Below are positions 53,608-62,744 of a stretch of 64,000 bases of DNA, one piece after another; within the stretch, counting starts at the first letter, position 1, and every line of letters starts with the position of its first letter. The notes below the pieces were generated by a model. It saw only the letters and a list, made by a program, of their open reading frames with translations. It made no database searches and had not been told where the DNA came from. The stretch covers positions 1,240,001-1,304,000 of the forward strand of contig JAXLUI010000002.1 of assembly GCA_046329585.1 (NCBI GenBank), written 5' to 3'. Source of the DNA: DLKC01 sp002478885. Lineage in GTDB: Bacteria > Bacteroidota > Bacteroidia > Chitinophagales > Chitinophagaceae. The position numbers were made by a program, and so were the translations under genes.

Positions 53608-53782
53608 TTTTTTGGCCCGGCTGCATATCGCTATGGCACTTCCGTTGCGTCGCACACTGCATCTTTCAGAGGCTGGCGCGGCAGATAAATTTGTCCTTTT
53701 CATCAAACAACCTCACCAATTGATGACTCCCATAGATATGGGGATGAAGTGATTGCGACGCAACGATGATGCCATGAAAAAC
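53608..53782. repeat. Palindromic repeat element E20
   Basis: TTTTTTGGCCCGGCTGC starts at 53608. ATGGCACTTCCGTTGCGTCG (from 53633) and CACACTGC follow. The right arm GAAGTGATTGCGACGCAACG starts at 53745 and continues ATGATGCCATG. It lies between the TonB-type and GH3 genes (gap 53526-53911). Confidence 0.88.
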
Positions 53783-53811
53783 AAATAGCTGGTATCTTAC
53801 ATATATCCGTG

Positions 53812-53840
53812 AAAAGGAAAGCAGTGTTAGCACTGCTTCC
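53812..53840 (-). terminator. Likely terminator of the TonB-type receptor gene
   Basis: On the minus strand GGAAGCAGTG and CACTGCTTTCC pair around a CTAA loop, followed by TTTTC. It is 72 bases past the stop. Confidence 0.6.
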
Positions 53841-53911
53841 TGTCACCAATATTGTCTGCAAAGTATTTAGGCAATTAACCGTTAAATGGTCGCAACCAAT
53901 TTGCACGCATG

Positions 53912-56557
53912 TTACTGCATTTGTGCTGCTCCCTGCATGCTTTCGCCCTGCGCTTTCATGTTCTGGCGCTTGAAGAGAGACATATCCATTTTACCAAACC
54001 GGTAGGAGAAGTTGATTCTGAACATTTGCGGATTATTTAACCTGCTGTAGGTCTGCTCGAAGTATTCGCTGTAGGAATACTGAACATTTTTACGTGTTCC
54101 GAATATGTCGCTGATGCTGAAAGTAACAGTTGCTGCCTGGTTTTTTAAGAAGCTCTTTTTGATAGCAGCATCCATGCCCCAGAAAGGCTCGATGTGGCCC
54201 TGTGCCGATGCCTGGGCCTGCTGCATTGGCGGCCCCATTTGCCCGGTATTCTTATTCACTGGCAAATTTGTTTTGCTTTGGTAGTCGGCAGATACCTGTA
54301 TCGTCCAATTCTTCGGCAGTTTGAAGTTTGTATTGAATTTTCCAAACCAACTCCACATTGCATCCTGCGATGGCTGGCCCAGGTTTTCGGTATTGATCTT
54401 TGATTTGTAGAGGTTAACGTTGGCAGTAACATCCCACCACTTTTTAATATTGGTAACAGAGGTAAGTTCCGCACCATAGCTGTAAGAAGAGTTGGCATTT
54501 ACGAATGTGCTAATCAGGTCTTCTTCACCGGTGATAGGGTTCGTATCTTTTGTGATGTAGTTGGTGATCATATCATTTGTCTGCTTGAAGTAAACGGAGG
54601 CAAGAATATTATTGCTTCCCTTGAAGGTTTTGCCGTAAGACATTTCAAGCGACGTTGTAAATTCAGGTTTCAGATCAGGATTTCCTTGCCTTATGTTAAG
54701 GCTATCGGTATAGTCAACATAAGGGATCAACTGGAAAAAATTTGGTCTTCGAACCCTTCTTGTATAACTCATCTGCAGTTCCTGTTTGTTTTTTAGTTTC
54801 TGGCTAAAGAAAACGGATGGAAATAAACTGATAGGATAGGAATTACTAAAAACCTCACCAGTATTAGTCAGTTCACCTTTGTAATTAGAGCTTTCTGCGC
54901 GAAGGCCTAATTGGTAGCCAAAATCTTTTATCGAACTTTTTACAGAAACATATGCAGCATAAACATTATCGTGGTTGCTGTAGTTATTTGTTGCTGAAGG
55001 TATCTTCACCAGTTCATCTGAGTTTACCCCTTGTATATAAGTTTCATTGTTGTTGACAATCCTGTTCATCTGCGCCCGCAAGCCGGTTTCCAGTTTGGTC
55101 CTGGTACTAAGTGGTTTTACATAGTCTGTCTGCACGGTAAAAAACCTGTTCTTTCCATCGGAAATAACCTGTTGCATCTGGTCACCGGTTGCAATGCCGC
55201 CTTTATCGTAGTAGGTGGTATTGTATACCGAGTTACCATTATTCTTTCCCTGGAACAGGTTGAAATCTGCAGTAAGTTCTTCACCTTCTTTAGGAAAGTT
55301 ATATTTCATTCCCCCCTGTGTACCAAAGGCATTGAACTCCCTGGTGCTGTTAGAAACTCGTTGGCTGTAAGAACTGCTGATGTCGCCGTTATCGTAGAGG
55401 CTGTCTGAGGTAATGTCGATCGTTTCGTAAGGCCTGAACTCGCCGTGCACCCTAACTCCTGACAAGGACAAAGTAAGCCTGTTGTTTACAAAATAATCCA
55501 TACCCAACCTGCCAAACATAAAGCCGCCATGTGTTTCATTGAGATTTTGCTGGGTAACCTGCGTTGGGACTTCGCCATAGTTAAGCCTTTCGGTTGTACC
55601 TGTTGTTTTGTTACGCATCTGGTTAACCATAAGGGCGGCTGAAAGATTTATCTTGCCCTGACGGATATTGAAATTACCACCACCATTTACTCCACCCCGC
55701 CTGTCTACACCCGCCATAACATTACCATTGTAGCCAGTTTTCCTATTTTTCTTCAAAACAATATTAAGAATACCGGCATTACCGCCCGAAGCATCAAACT
55801 TTGCAGAAGGGTTGGTAATCACTTCCACACTTTCGATTGCATCGGCTGGTATCTGGTCAAGCGTTAATGTAGTAGGTCTGCCGTCAATGTATATCTGGGG
55901 TGAAGCATTACGCATGGTAACATTACCATCAATATCAACCTGCACACTGGGCACGTTGCGCATTACATCCAGCGCCGTACCACCCGCGCTCACAATGTTC
56001 TTATCGACGTTAAACACTTTTTTATCAATATCCATTGTCATCAAAGGTTTCACCGCGGAAACAGTAACGCCTTTCAACATATTTGCCTCTGAGCTAAGTT
56101 TAATATTGCCAAGATCCTTGTCGAAGGCATTCATCATACTGCTCATGGCAGCCATGCCCTGGGAAGGATCGTTGCCCGAAGGTTTAGAAGCGTTAGGGTC
56201 CATTTTCATCTGGAAAGAAACAGCCTGTTCGATGGTAGTAAAGCCTGTTGCGCTGATCTTCAATTTCAATGGCCCAAATATGGGAAGTTCCTCAAAACTG
56301 AATTCACCATTAGCTTTGGTGGTAATACCTTTCAATAAGACATCTTTCTTCTTTTTCGTAGCCGTATCAAATTTGTTTTGAAGCAGGAGAACTGAAACAT
56401 CGCTCATGGGCTTTCCAAGGCTGTCAACAATTTTGCCATATACATGACCAATGCTCGGGGGTGCTTGCCCGGCTTTGCCTGCCGATCCACCCGGAAACTG
56501 TGCGTGAGATATCAGTGTTATTAAAGTTGCAGCTGCAAGGAGTATTAGTTTTCTCAT
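53912..56557 (-). CDS. Outer-membrane beta-barrel (TonB-dependent receptor family) protein
   Basis: The protein has 881 residues with a signal peptide (RKLILLAAATLITLISHAQ). A carboxypeptidase-regulatory-like domain (about 38-110, GHVYGKIVDSLGKPMSDVSVLL) precedes a plug domain (KKVFNVDKNIVSAGGTALDVMRNVPSVQVDIDGNVTMRNASPQIYIDGRP). A C-terminal OMP_b-brl_3-type barrel ends in an aromatic strand near MFRINFSYRFGK, followed by a 25-residue Met/Gln-rich tail. There is no adjacent SusD. This group is often linked with LytTR systems rather than glycan uptake, and a LytTR pair is directly upstream. Confidence 0.88.
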   Translation of the reverse strand: MRKLILLAAATLITLISHAQFPGGSAGKAGQAPPSIGHVYGKIVDSLGKPMSDVSVLLLQNKFDTATKKKKDVLLKGITTKANGEFSFEELPIFGPLKLKISATGFTTIEQAVSFQMKMDPNASKPSGNDPSQGMAAMSSMMNAFDKDLGNIKLSSEANMLKGVTVSAVKPLMTMDIDKKVFNVDKNIVSAGGTALDVMRNVPSVQVDIDGNVTMRNASPQIYIDGRPTTLTLDQIPADAIESVEVITNPSAKFDASGGNAGILNIVLKKNRKTGYNGNVMAGVDRRGGVNGGGNFNIRQGKINLSAALMVNQMRNKTTGTTERLNYGEVPTQVTQQNLNETHGGFMFGRLGMDYFVNNRLTLSLSGVRVHGEFRPYETIDITSDSLYDNGDISSSYSQRVSNSTREFNAFGTQGGMKYNFPKEGEELTADFNLFQGKNNGNSVYNTTYYDKGGIATGDQMQQVISDGKNRFFTVQTDYVKPLSTRTKLETGLRAQMNRIVNNNETYIQGVNSDELVKIPSATNNYSNHDNVYAAYVSVKSSIKDFGYQLGLRAESSNYKGELTNTGEVFSNSYPISLFPSVFFSQKLKNKQELQMSYTRRVRRPNFFQLIPYVDYTDSLNIRQGNPDLKPEFTTSLEMSYGKTFKGSNNILASVYFKQTNDMITNYITKDTNPITGEEDLISTFVNANSSYSYGAELTSVTNIKKWWDVTANVNLYKSKINTENLGQPSQDAMWSWFGKFNTNFKLPKNWTIQVSADYQSKTNLPVNKNTGQMGPPMQQAQASAQGHIEPFWGMDAAIKKSFLKNQAATVTFSISDIFGTRKNVQYSYSEYFEQTYSRLNNPQMFRINFSYRFGKMDMSLFKRQNMKAQGESMQGAAQMQ

Positions 56558-56730
56558 AATTAAAAATGTGATGCAAAAATAGCTACGGCACCCAAAAAAA
56601 CGCCTTCAAATGAGACAATCCACAAAAATGTTGCGACGAATCTTAGACAATTAAAACGCCGCGCTTAATCATCCGGCTTCATTATTCCGTATAATTTACG
56701 CAATAATCAGCGTAACCGGTTGAAAAATAA

Positions 56731-56752
56731 AAAAGCTCACGATTGTGAGCTT
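56731..56752 (-). terminator. Terminator of the second LytTR operon
   Basis: AAGCTCAC and GTGAGCTT pair around GATT, with a run of A/T on the distal side (Ts on the minus strand). It is 31 bases past the regulator stop. Confidence 0.85.
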
Positions 56753-56782
56753 AAAAATGTGACGACTTATATTTGATTTTCT

Positions 56783-57496
56783 TCATCCTCCCGAGCGGCC
56801 GGTGAGGTTATGTAAAACATCCCTGTAAAGATCACCGACCGGTAGTTCCAGTTCGCCTATAAAAATGCTGTTCTTCATTACTGCTGTTATGTAATTCACA
56901 GAAACGATGTATGACTTATGTACCCTTATGAATTTGCCCGAGGGCAGTTGCTCCTCGATCGTCTTTAAACTCATTCGCGTTATAACCGGCCTGTTGGTGC
57001 TTTTCAAATGAATTTTGATATAGTCTTTTAGCCCCTCAATCCAGACTATATCGGTCAATACAACTTTTAGAAGCTTGTATTCAACGTTCACGAAAATGTA
57101 GTCGTTGCCGTTTTCTGTCGCCACTTCCTTTTTGTTCTTTAGCTCAAATAACTCAAGCGCCTTATTGCAGGCCTTTACAAAACGCTCAAATGAAACAGGT
57201 TTGACAAGATAATCTGTAACATCAAGGTTAAAACCATCAAGGGCGTACTTTTCATAGGCCGTAACCAAAATTATCATTGGTTTTTGAGGCATGCTTTGTA
57301 TAAACTGTAGACCGGTTAAGCCGGGCATTTGTATGTCGAGGAAAATCAAGTCAATTGGTTGCTGCTGCAAAATATTTATTGCTTCAAAAGCATTGGAACA
57401 TTGCTCTATCAGTTGCAGGTACGGAACCTGGCTTATATTGTCAACCAGCAGGTCAAGTGCCAGCGGCTCATCATCAACGGCGATACAACGAAGCAT
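56783..57496 (-). CDS. LytTR-family response regulator (second)
   Basis: The protein has 237 residues. The receiver has VDDEPLAL, the phosphoacceptor Asp near residue 54 in FLDIQMPGLTG, and TAYEKYALDGFNLDVTDYLVKPVSFERF. The LytTR domain (about 140-232) has DIVWIEGLKDYIKIHL, FIRVHKSYIVSVNYI and a hydrophobic C-terminus. Its start codon overlaps the kinase stop by one base (TAATG). The adjacent TonB-type barrel gene 225 bases downstream is a possible target. Confidence 0.92.
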   Translation of the reverse strand: MLRCIAVDDEPLALDLLVDNISQVPYLQLIEQCSNAFEAINILQQQPIDLIFLDIQMPGLTGLQFIQSMPQKPMIILVTAYEKYALDGFNLDVTDYLVKPVSFERFVKACNKALELFELKNKKEVATENGNDYIFVNVEYKLLKVVLTDIVWIEGLKDYIKIHLKSTNRPVITRMSLKTIEEQLPSGKFIRVHKSYIVSVNYITAVMKNSIFIGELELPVGDLYRDVLHNLTGRSGG

Positions 57497-58530
57497 TAGT
57501 GAAGGTTTAATTGTAAGTTTACCTTATACCAGCATTTGTCTTTTGTAATAAGCAAGCTGTGGTTTTTTCCATACAGCAAATTTAATCGTCTTTGCACATT
57601 TGTAAGACCAATACCCGAACTGTAATCTTTCGTTTCCTCAGAAGTACTGTTATACTTGTTATGAACAGAAAAGTTCAGGATATTATTTTTTAGTGACAGC
57701 TCAATATTGATCTGTGCCTGTTCAATCATGCCCGTTCCATGCTTAAAAGCATTTTCAACAAAAGGAATCAAAAGCATGGGTTCAATTTCAGCACTGCCAT
57801 CCTGCTCAGCAGCCAAAAAATTCACCGCCACATTTTTACCAAAGCGTTGCTGTTGAAGGTCTATATAACTCTGCAGATATTCAACCTCCCTGGATAACGC
57901 CACACGCTGCTCATCTGTCTCATATAACATGTAGCGCATTAGCGACGAAAGCTTTAACAATGATGGTTCCAGCAGGTCCGACTTTTTCCGTGCCATTGCC
58001 ACCATATTGTTTAAAACGTTGAACATAAAATGCGGACTAACCTGCGACCGCAAAAAAGACAATTCTGTTTTCAGGTTTTCATTTTCCCGCTCCTGCATTA
58101 GTTTGTCAAATGCAATCTTATCCAGGATCATGCGATATGCGGTGCTCGAGGCGAGAATAAACAGCCAGGTAAACGTATTCCAGGCCAGGAAATTTACAAT
58201 ATCATATTCCGATGTCTTTACAAAAAGATTAAAACAAAGGTGATGGCCCAGCGAAATAATGAACACGCTTAACACCTGCATCATTGCAAAAAGCGCATAT
58301 TTTTTTTTCGCAATTTGCTGGGGAAATAAATAAAGGGCATTCAGGTAAAAAAAGCCGATCCAAAAGAAACGGGTAACAATATAAAAGCTGATAAACCCAG
58401 AATCAACGGGCATTTTACGTGGGTCATTTGCCGACGTACGCATGAGAAAAGGAAGAGCAAAAATAGCAATCCATGCAAGTGAATGCAGCAAAACTATCAC
58501 CCATCTCCTGCTTTGCCAATCAATTTTCAT
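57496..58530 (-). CDS. LytS-type sensor histidine kinase (second)
   Basis: The protein has 344 residues from the ATG at 58530; an ATG at 58566 would add 12 residues without a clear role. Four hydrophobic segments (about 10-29, 46-70, 80-101, 112-135) precede a short coiled coil and the His_kinase motif RSQVSPHFMFNVLN with His near 167. The ATPase part shows VENAFKHGTG and GIGLTNVQRRLNLLYG. It forms a pair with the overlapping regulator gene. It resembles the first kinase in the window in design but is not a recent copy. Confidence 0.9.
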   Translation of the reverse strand: MKIDWQSRRWVIVLLHSLAWIAIFALPFLMRTSANDPRKMPVDSGFISFYIVTRFFWIGFFYLNALYLFPQQIAKKKYALFAMMQVLSVFIISLGHHLCFNLFVKTSEYDIVNFLAWNTFTWLFILASSTAYRMILDKIAFDKLMQERENENLKTELSFLRSQVSPHFMFNVLNNMVAMARKKSDLLEPSLLKLSSLMRYMLYETDEQRVALSREVEYLQSYIDLQQQRFGKNVAVNFLAAEQDGSAEIEPMLLIPFVENAFKHGTGMIEQAQINIELSLKNNILNFSVHNKYNSTSEETKDYSSGIGLTNVQRRLNLLYGKNHSLLITKDKCWYKVNLQLNLH

Positions 58531-58655
58531 GATACCAAAATAGGAACTCCGCCGTAAAAAAAACATGATTTGGCAAATATTGCGACCAAGGGCGAATAAT
58601 TCGCTACGAAACAGCAGGCACTGACAGCCCTTTTATAAGTTTTTAATTATTATGA

Positions 58656-58867
58656 ACCCGCCGGCACCACAACCTGCGTCGTCCTTTGCGTCGCACTCTT
58701 GTACGTCCCGTCCATTCCGGGGAGGGAAAATACAATCAGGCGTCAACGCTTTTGCTGTGAAATAATAGTAACCCGCCATCGGCTGAAAACAGCCGCACAA
58801 CGGCCTGAACGTACAAGAGTGCGACGCAACGATGCCAATTTGGAATACAAAAAGCCCGGCCAAAAAT
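58656..58867. repeat. Palindromic repeat element E21 (complete copy)
   Basis: The outer end CCCGCCGGCACC starts near 58656. The left arm CTTTGCGTCGCACTCTTGTA starts at 58684, continuing CGTCC. The right arm CGTACAAGAGTGCGACGCAA is at 58810-58829, then CGATGCCA. AAAAGCCCGGCCAAAAA closes it (58850-58866). The rest of the 58531-59070 gap is A/T rich with no gene. Confidence 0.93.
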
Positions 58868-59070
58868 TCATCGTAAAAAATTGTATAAGCAATAATTCAA
58901 ATTACTTAAACACTGATACAAATAGAAAACACAAGTTTTCAGAATAAACAAATACCCGGTTTCTCATTTCAAAATGTTTCATAACAAGCTAATAAACCAG
59001 TTGATTATTGTCTAAGACCGTACATTTCTGCACAAACTACCTGTATATTGCGATATAAATATGTAGGCAT

Positions 59071-59532
59071 ATGCAAGCAATAACACTGACACAAATAATT
59101 GCCACCCTGTTTGACGAAGCGGAGAAACTGCTGCCGGTTTATCTCAAAAACCACGAGGATGAACGCATCGCCAACGGTAATTGTGCAGCCTGCATTATTG
59201 ACGAAGATGGAAACGTGTACGGAAAATTATACGGCACATATAAAATACGGGCTCGTGAATCTTACCGCATTGCATGGACAAAGGCAAGCCAGGTTTGGAT
59301 CACGGGCTTAAAGACTGGTGAATATGAAAAGAAATTTTTCAATAGCGAAGTGGAGGAGTGCGGTATAGAAGTTCCTGATCTTATCGGTTGGGAAGGTGGT
59401 CAGCCACTTACCCTGAAAGACGGAACGAGATTATCTGTCGGTTTTAGCGGTATTCGCGGTATTTACGACCTTGAGATAATGGTAAAAGCATTGGAAGCAA
59501 CGGAGGCAAGAATAATCGCCGGCAATTCGTAA
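59071..59532 (+). CDS. HbpS/GlcG-like protein
   Basis: The protein has 153 residues of the Haem_degrading (PF03928) fold: an N-terminal helix TQIIATLFDEAEKLLPVYL, strands AACIIDEDGNVYGKLYG, a helical segment SYRIAWTKASQVW, and the C-terminal LKDGTRLSVGFSGIRGIYDLEIMVKALEA. Members bind haem or small ligands, or accompany glycolate and diol metabolism; the specific role is unknown. There is no signal peptide. It is a single gene. A weak promoter-like TTG (59001), 17 bases, TACATTTC lies upstream. Confidence 0.75.
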   Translation: MQAITLTQIIATLFDEAEKLLPVYLKNHEDERIANGNCAACIIDEDGNVYGKLYGTYKIRARESYRIAWTKASQVWITGLKTGEYEKKFFNSEVEECGIEVPDLIGWEGGQPLTLKDGTRLSVGFSGIRGIYDLEIMVKALEATEARIIAGNS

Positions 59533-59599
59533 AATCTGCATTGAATGAAAAATTAACCCCTTATCCAGGCTTTAAACTTATTAAACGTTGGTCTTTTGT

Positions 59600-60622
59600 T
59601 TAGGTAAGTGCTGCTTTTTCCTGATCGATTTTTGGTGTAAGAACCAATATGCTCCAAACAATCGCCCCGATTAGGTAGCTTCCGAAAATCCAGTACAACT
59701 CATTTCCCGTTCTTTTGCCAAAGTCGCCATACTTGGGCTCCAGTACAACAACCTGCTGGAGATTTGCAGCCGAGAAAGCCTTAGATACGGCGGTGCGGAA
59801 ACGAGCCCTTTCTTCATTGTCGGGTAAACGTTCAAGATAATCAAAGTGAGATAACCCGCTATCGTTAAACTTTTCCATACTCTCCCTGTAAAACCGATGC
59901 TCCTCTGCTGCTTTCTCATCGGCACTTGAGTTGTTACTGATCTCTTCTTTAAACTCCAGGCATAGAAAGGCCTGTGGAGATTTAGGCGGCGGCACTTCTT
60001 CGTCGACAATCGTTGGTGCACTTCCGGGTGCTGTTAAAACGGTGGCCGAATCGCTACTGTCATTTTCAATGGTGCCAATCTTAGTGACCTCGGCCGGGTA
60101 AAGATCATTTTTATTTTCCTTGCTGCTATAGATTGGGGCGGCGATTGACATTATAAGGTTCAAAGTAGAACCGATTTTGCCGCTGGTATAAGAAGAATAA
60201 TAAATGCCGGCATTGCGTTTATCAATAAAGTATTCCTTAAGAGTATAGTATTTGGTGGGCGTTGTTACAGTTATGGCTTCGATATCTCTAAGTGCCGAAA
60301 ATTTGCCGGAGGCTGATTCAATATAAGTGGCTGCAACTATACACGAAGGGGTAATTGCAATGCAAGCCAGCAACATATAAGCAAATACAGGATCTCTTCG
60401 TTTATTTTCTTTAAACTTCAATAGTCTTATTGCAGGGCGAAGCCAAATTGCTACAGGTACCCATGGGAGACAGAAAGGTATCCATAAATTAGTAAGGTCT
60501 TCATCTATTTCCAATATGCCCTGGCTGCGGTAAACGATCCAGCAAAAGGTTGCCTGCATAAAAAGCACGACCGCTGAAATGACTAGGTAAGGCAGAATGA
60601 GCAGCCTGAACTTTTTTTGCAT
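59600..60622 (-). CDS. Membrane protein of unknown function
   Basis: The protein has 340 residues with about four hydrophobic segments: near 8-30, 47-62, 80-98 and 310-331. Between the third and fourth lies a soluble region of about 210 residues with acidic and Pro-rich stretches (TIVDEEVPPPKSPQAFLCLEF). It contains a helical portion (ADEKAAEEHRFYRESMEKFNDSGLSHFDYLERLPDNEERARFRTAVSKAF, in segments). I recognise no family. The layout suggests a membrane-anchored domain facing one side. It is a single gene, convergent with the HbpS-like gene. Confidence 0.6.
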   Translation of the reverse strand: MQKKFRLLILPYLVISAVVLFMQATFCWIVYRSQGILEIDEDLTNLWIPFCLPWVPVAIWLRPAIRLLKFKENKRRDPVFAYMLLACIAITPSCIVAATYIESASGKFSALRDIEAITVTTPTKYYTLKEYFIDKRNAGIYYSSYTSGKIGSTLNLIMSIAAPIYSSKENKNDLYPAEVTKIGTIENDSSDSATVLTAPGSAPTIVDEEVPPPKSPQAFLCLEFKEEISNNSSADEKAAEEHRFYRESMEKFNDSGLSHFDYLERLPDNEERARFRTAVSKAFSAANLQQVVVLEPKYGDFGKRTGNELYWIFGSYLIGAIVWSILVLTPKIDQEKAALT

Positions 60623-60730
60623 AAATTAAATTGTCCTGTATAAAAAAGCATTTTGAATACTCAATATAAAATCCGCAGCGAAAGAATCAAAAAGAAAATA
60701 TGTCACCAGTTTGCCGACCGAAGAACGCGA

Positions 60731-60788
60731 GTACAAGAGTGCGACGCAACAGGCGATGCCACGTGCGCAACCGCCCGGTTAAAAAAGC
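60731..60788. repeat. Palindromic repeat element E22 (right arm)
   Basis: GTACAAGAGTGCGACGCAAC is at 60731-60750, then AGGCGATGCCAC and the outer end CCGCCCGGTTAAAAAA. There is no left arm. It lies between pruA and the membrane-protein gene. Confidence 0.82.
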
Positions 60789-60816
60789 TGCTTCTATTAA
60801 AGCTCCACCAACAAAT

Positions 60817-60841
60817 AAAAAATCCCCGTAATGGGGATTTC
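60817..60841 (-). terminator. Terminator of pruA
   Basis: AAATCCCC and GGGGATTT pair around a GTAAT loop, with Ts distally on the minus strand. It is 8 bases past the stop. Confidence 0.85.
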
Positions 60842-60848
60842 TAATTTA

Positions 60849-62480
60849 TTAACTCTCTTGTAAAAAAGGATACTTGTAATCAGTTGGCGGATTGAAAGTT
60901 TCTTTGATCGTTCTTGCGCTAAGCCAGCGATAAAGATTGAGCATACTGCCCGCTTTATCGTTGGTGCCACTGGCCCGGGCGCCACCAAAAGGTTGTTGTC
61001 CAACTACAGCACCGGTAGGTTTATCATTTATATAAAAATTACCGGCAGCGTTGCGCAGTTTATTTGTTGCCAATACAACCGCATCGCGGTCGCTGGCGAT
61101 AATGCTTCCCGTAAGTGCATACGGCGAGGTTGAATCGACCAGTGCAAGTGTTTCTTCAAATTTTTCTGCGTCGTAAACGTGAATCGTGAGCACGGGGCCA
61201 AATATCTCTTCGCACATGGTTACATATTTTGGATCCTTAGCTTCGATCACAGTTGGTTCAATAAAATAACCTTCGCTTTTATCACATTTACCGCCCACAA
61301 GAATATTCGCCTTACGATCTTTTTTTGCGTTGTTAATATAAGATGCAATTTTATCGAAACTCTTCTCGTCGATAACCGCGTTGATGAAATTGCTGAAATC
61401 TTCCACTGTTCCCATTTTCATGCTGTTCACCGCGGCAACCAATTTCTCTTTTACCGCGCCGGCGATGTTCGAAGGAATATACGCTCTTGATGCTGCAGAA
61501 CATTTTTGGCCCTGGAATTCAAATGCGCCACGAGCCAGCGCCGTAGCTACCACATCAGAATCAGCTGACTTATGCACCATCACAAAATCTTTACCGCCAG
61601 TTTCTCCAACAATCCTCGGGTAAGACCTGTAGTTGCCCATATTTTCACCAATCGCCTTCCACATATAATTAAATACACCGGTTGAACCGGTAAAGTGTAC
61701 GCCTGCAAAATCCCGATGGCTAAAACAAATTTTCCCAAGCACAGGCCCATCTACATAAATGAGATTGATAACGCCATCTGGCAACCCGGCTTCTTGTAAA
61801 ATGCGCATAAACATTTGTGCAGAATATATTTGAGTATGCGCCGGCTTCCAAACCACCACATTACCACACATGGCCGCCGAGGTTGGCAGGTTGCCGCCGA
61901 TTGCTGTAAAATTGAACGGTGTAATGGCAAGCACAAAACCTTCGAGGGGACGCCATTCCATGCGGTTATGCACACCCGGCGACGAGATGGGCTGTTGCTT
62001 ATATATCTCGCTTAAATAGTGTACGTTGAATCGCAGAAAATCAATGATCTCGCATGCACTGTCTATCTCGGCCTGGTAAGCATTTTTACTTTGCCCGAGC
62101 ATAGTAGTGCCATTCATGTAAGGGCGATACTTAGTGGCGATAAGGTCGGCAGCCTTTAGAAAAATATTTGCCCGGTCTTCCCAAGGCATGGCCGCCCAAC
62201 TTTCCTTTGCTTTTAAAGCCGCATCGATCGCAAGTTTCACATGCTTTTCTTCTCCTTCATGAAAATAGCCTAGTTTATGGCTTATTTCATGAGGTGGATG
62301 CATCGGCATTTTATTCCCTGTACGAACGGCTTTACCGCCGATATACATAGGCACATCAATGGCTTTCTTTTTTAATTCGGAAAGCGTTTTCTTCAAGGTT
62401 GCTTTCTCTGCAGACCCGGGTGCATATTGCAATACAGGCTCATTTGCAGGAAGCGGATAAGAAAAATATCCAAGATTCAT
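60849..62480 (-). CDS. pruA: L-glutamate gamma-semialdehyde (P5C) dehydrogenase
   Basis: The protein has 543 residues, the length of the group 4 aldehyde dehydrogenases with P5C activity. The catalytic Glu293 is in IVGETGGKDF and the nucleophile Cys327 is in FEFQGQKCSAASR. Other landmarks are ITPFNFTAIGGNLP, VVWKPAHTQ, EEIFGPVLTIHVY and NFYINDKPTGAVVGQQPFGGARASGTNDKAG. It oxidises P5C (glutamate semialdehyde) to glutamate using NAD in proline catabolism. It is monofunctional with no PutA fused, so proline dehydrogenase must be encoded elsewhere. It is a single gene. Confidence 0.95.
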   Translation of the reverse strand: MNLGYFSYPLPANEPVLQYAPGSAEKATLKKTLSELKKKAIDVPMYIGGKAVRTGNKMPMHPPHEISHKLGYFHEGEEKHVKLAIDAALKAKESWAAMPWEDRANIFLKAADLIATKYRPYMNGTTMLGQSKNAYQAEIDSACEIIDFLRFNVHYLSEIYKQQPISSPGVHNRMEWRPLEGFVLAITPFNFTAIGGNLPTSAAMCGNVVVWKPAHTQIYSAQMFMRILQEAGLPDGVINLIYVDGPVLGKICFSHRDFAGVHFTGSTGVFNYMWKAIGENMGNYRSYPRIVGETGGKDFVMVHKSADSDVVATALARGAFEFQGQKCSAASRAYIPSNIAGAVKEKLVAAVNSMKMGTVEDFSNFINAVIDEKSFDKIASYINNAKKDRKANILVGGKCDKSEGYFIEPTVIEAKDPKYVTMCEEIFGPVLTIHVYDAEKFEETLALVDSTSPYALTGSIIASDRDAVVLATNKLRNAAGNFYINDKPTGAVVGQQPFGGARASGTNDKAGSMLNLYRWLSARTIKETFNPPTDYKYPFLQES

Positions 62481-62588
62481 AGTCTAAAATTTTATGGGAA
62501 TTGGCGCGCAAGTTAGGATTTTATACTAACATCCGTTAATTGGTGTGGCCCACGATGAATATGTTTTGTATTAAGTGCATTTTCAGGT

Positions 62589-62632
62589 ACCGGCTTTAAT
62601 TCACAATGGCATCGTCCCTTGCGTCGCATTCC
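62589..62632. repeat. Palindromic repeat element E23 (left arm)
   Basis: ACCGGCTTTAATTCACAATG starts at 62589. GGCATCGTCCCTTGCGTCGC follows from 62608 and ends ATTCCG. It is close in sequence to E4. Only a GGCATCACC remnant suggests the other side. Confidence 0.75.
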
Positions 62633-62744
62633 GTTCATCAGCATAACCTGTGGCATCACCGATCACCACTGCACGTGCAAGATTTCCGCTATGCATTGTT
62701 AACTCGCCTATTTTTTCCTTAGGTTTGAACCGTAAGATCAGCAA

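Noticed and set aside
53531..53752. 73-residue frame across repeat copy E20
   Set aside because: It is translated repeat sequence (RLHIAMALPLRRTLH) and recurs in other copies; no start signal.
56574..56610. Promoter of the TonB-type gene (CAAAAATA on plus strand)
   Set aside because: The -7 element fits but the nearest CAA for the -33 site is 25 bases away, outside the usual 17-23.
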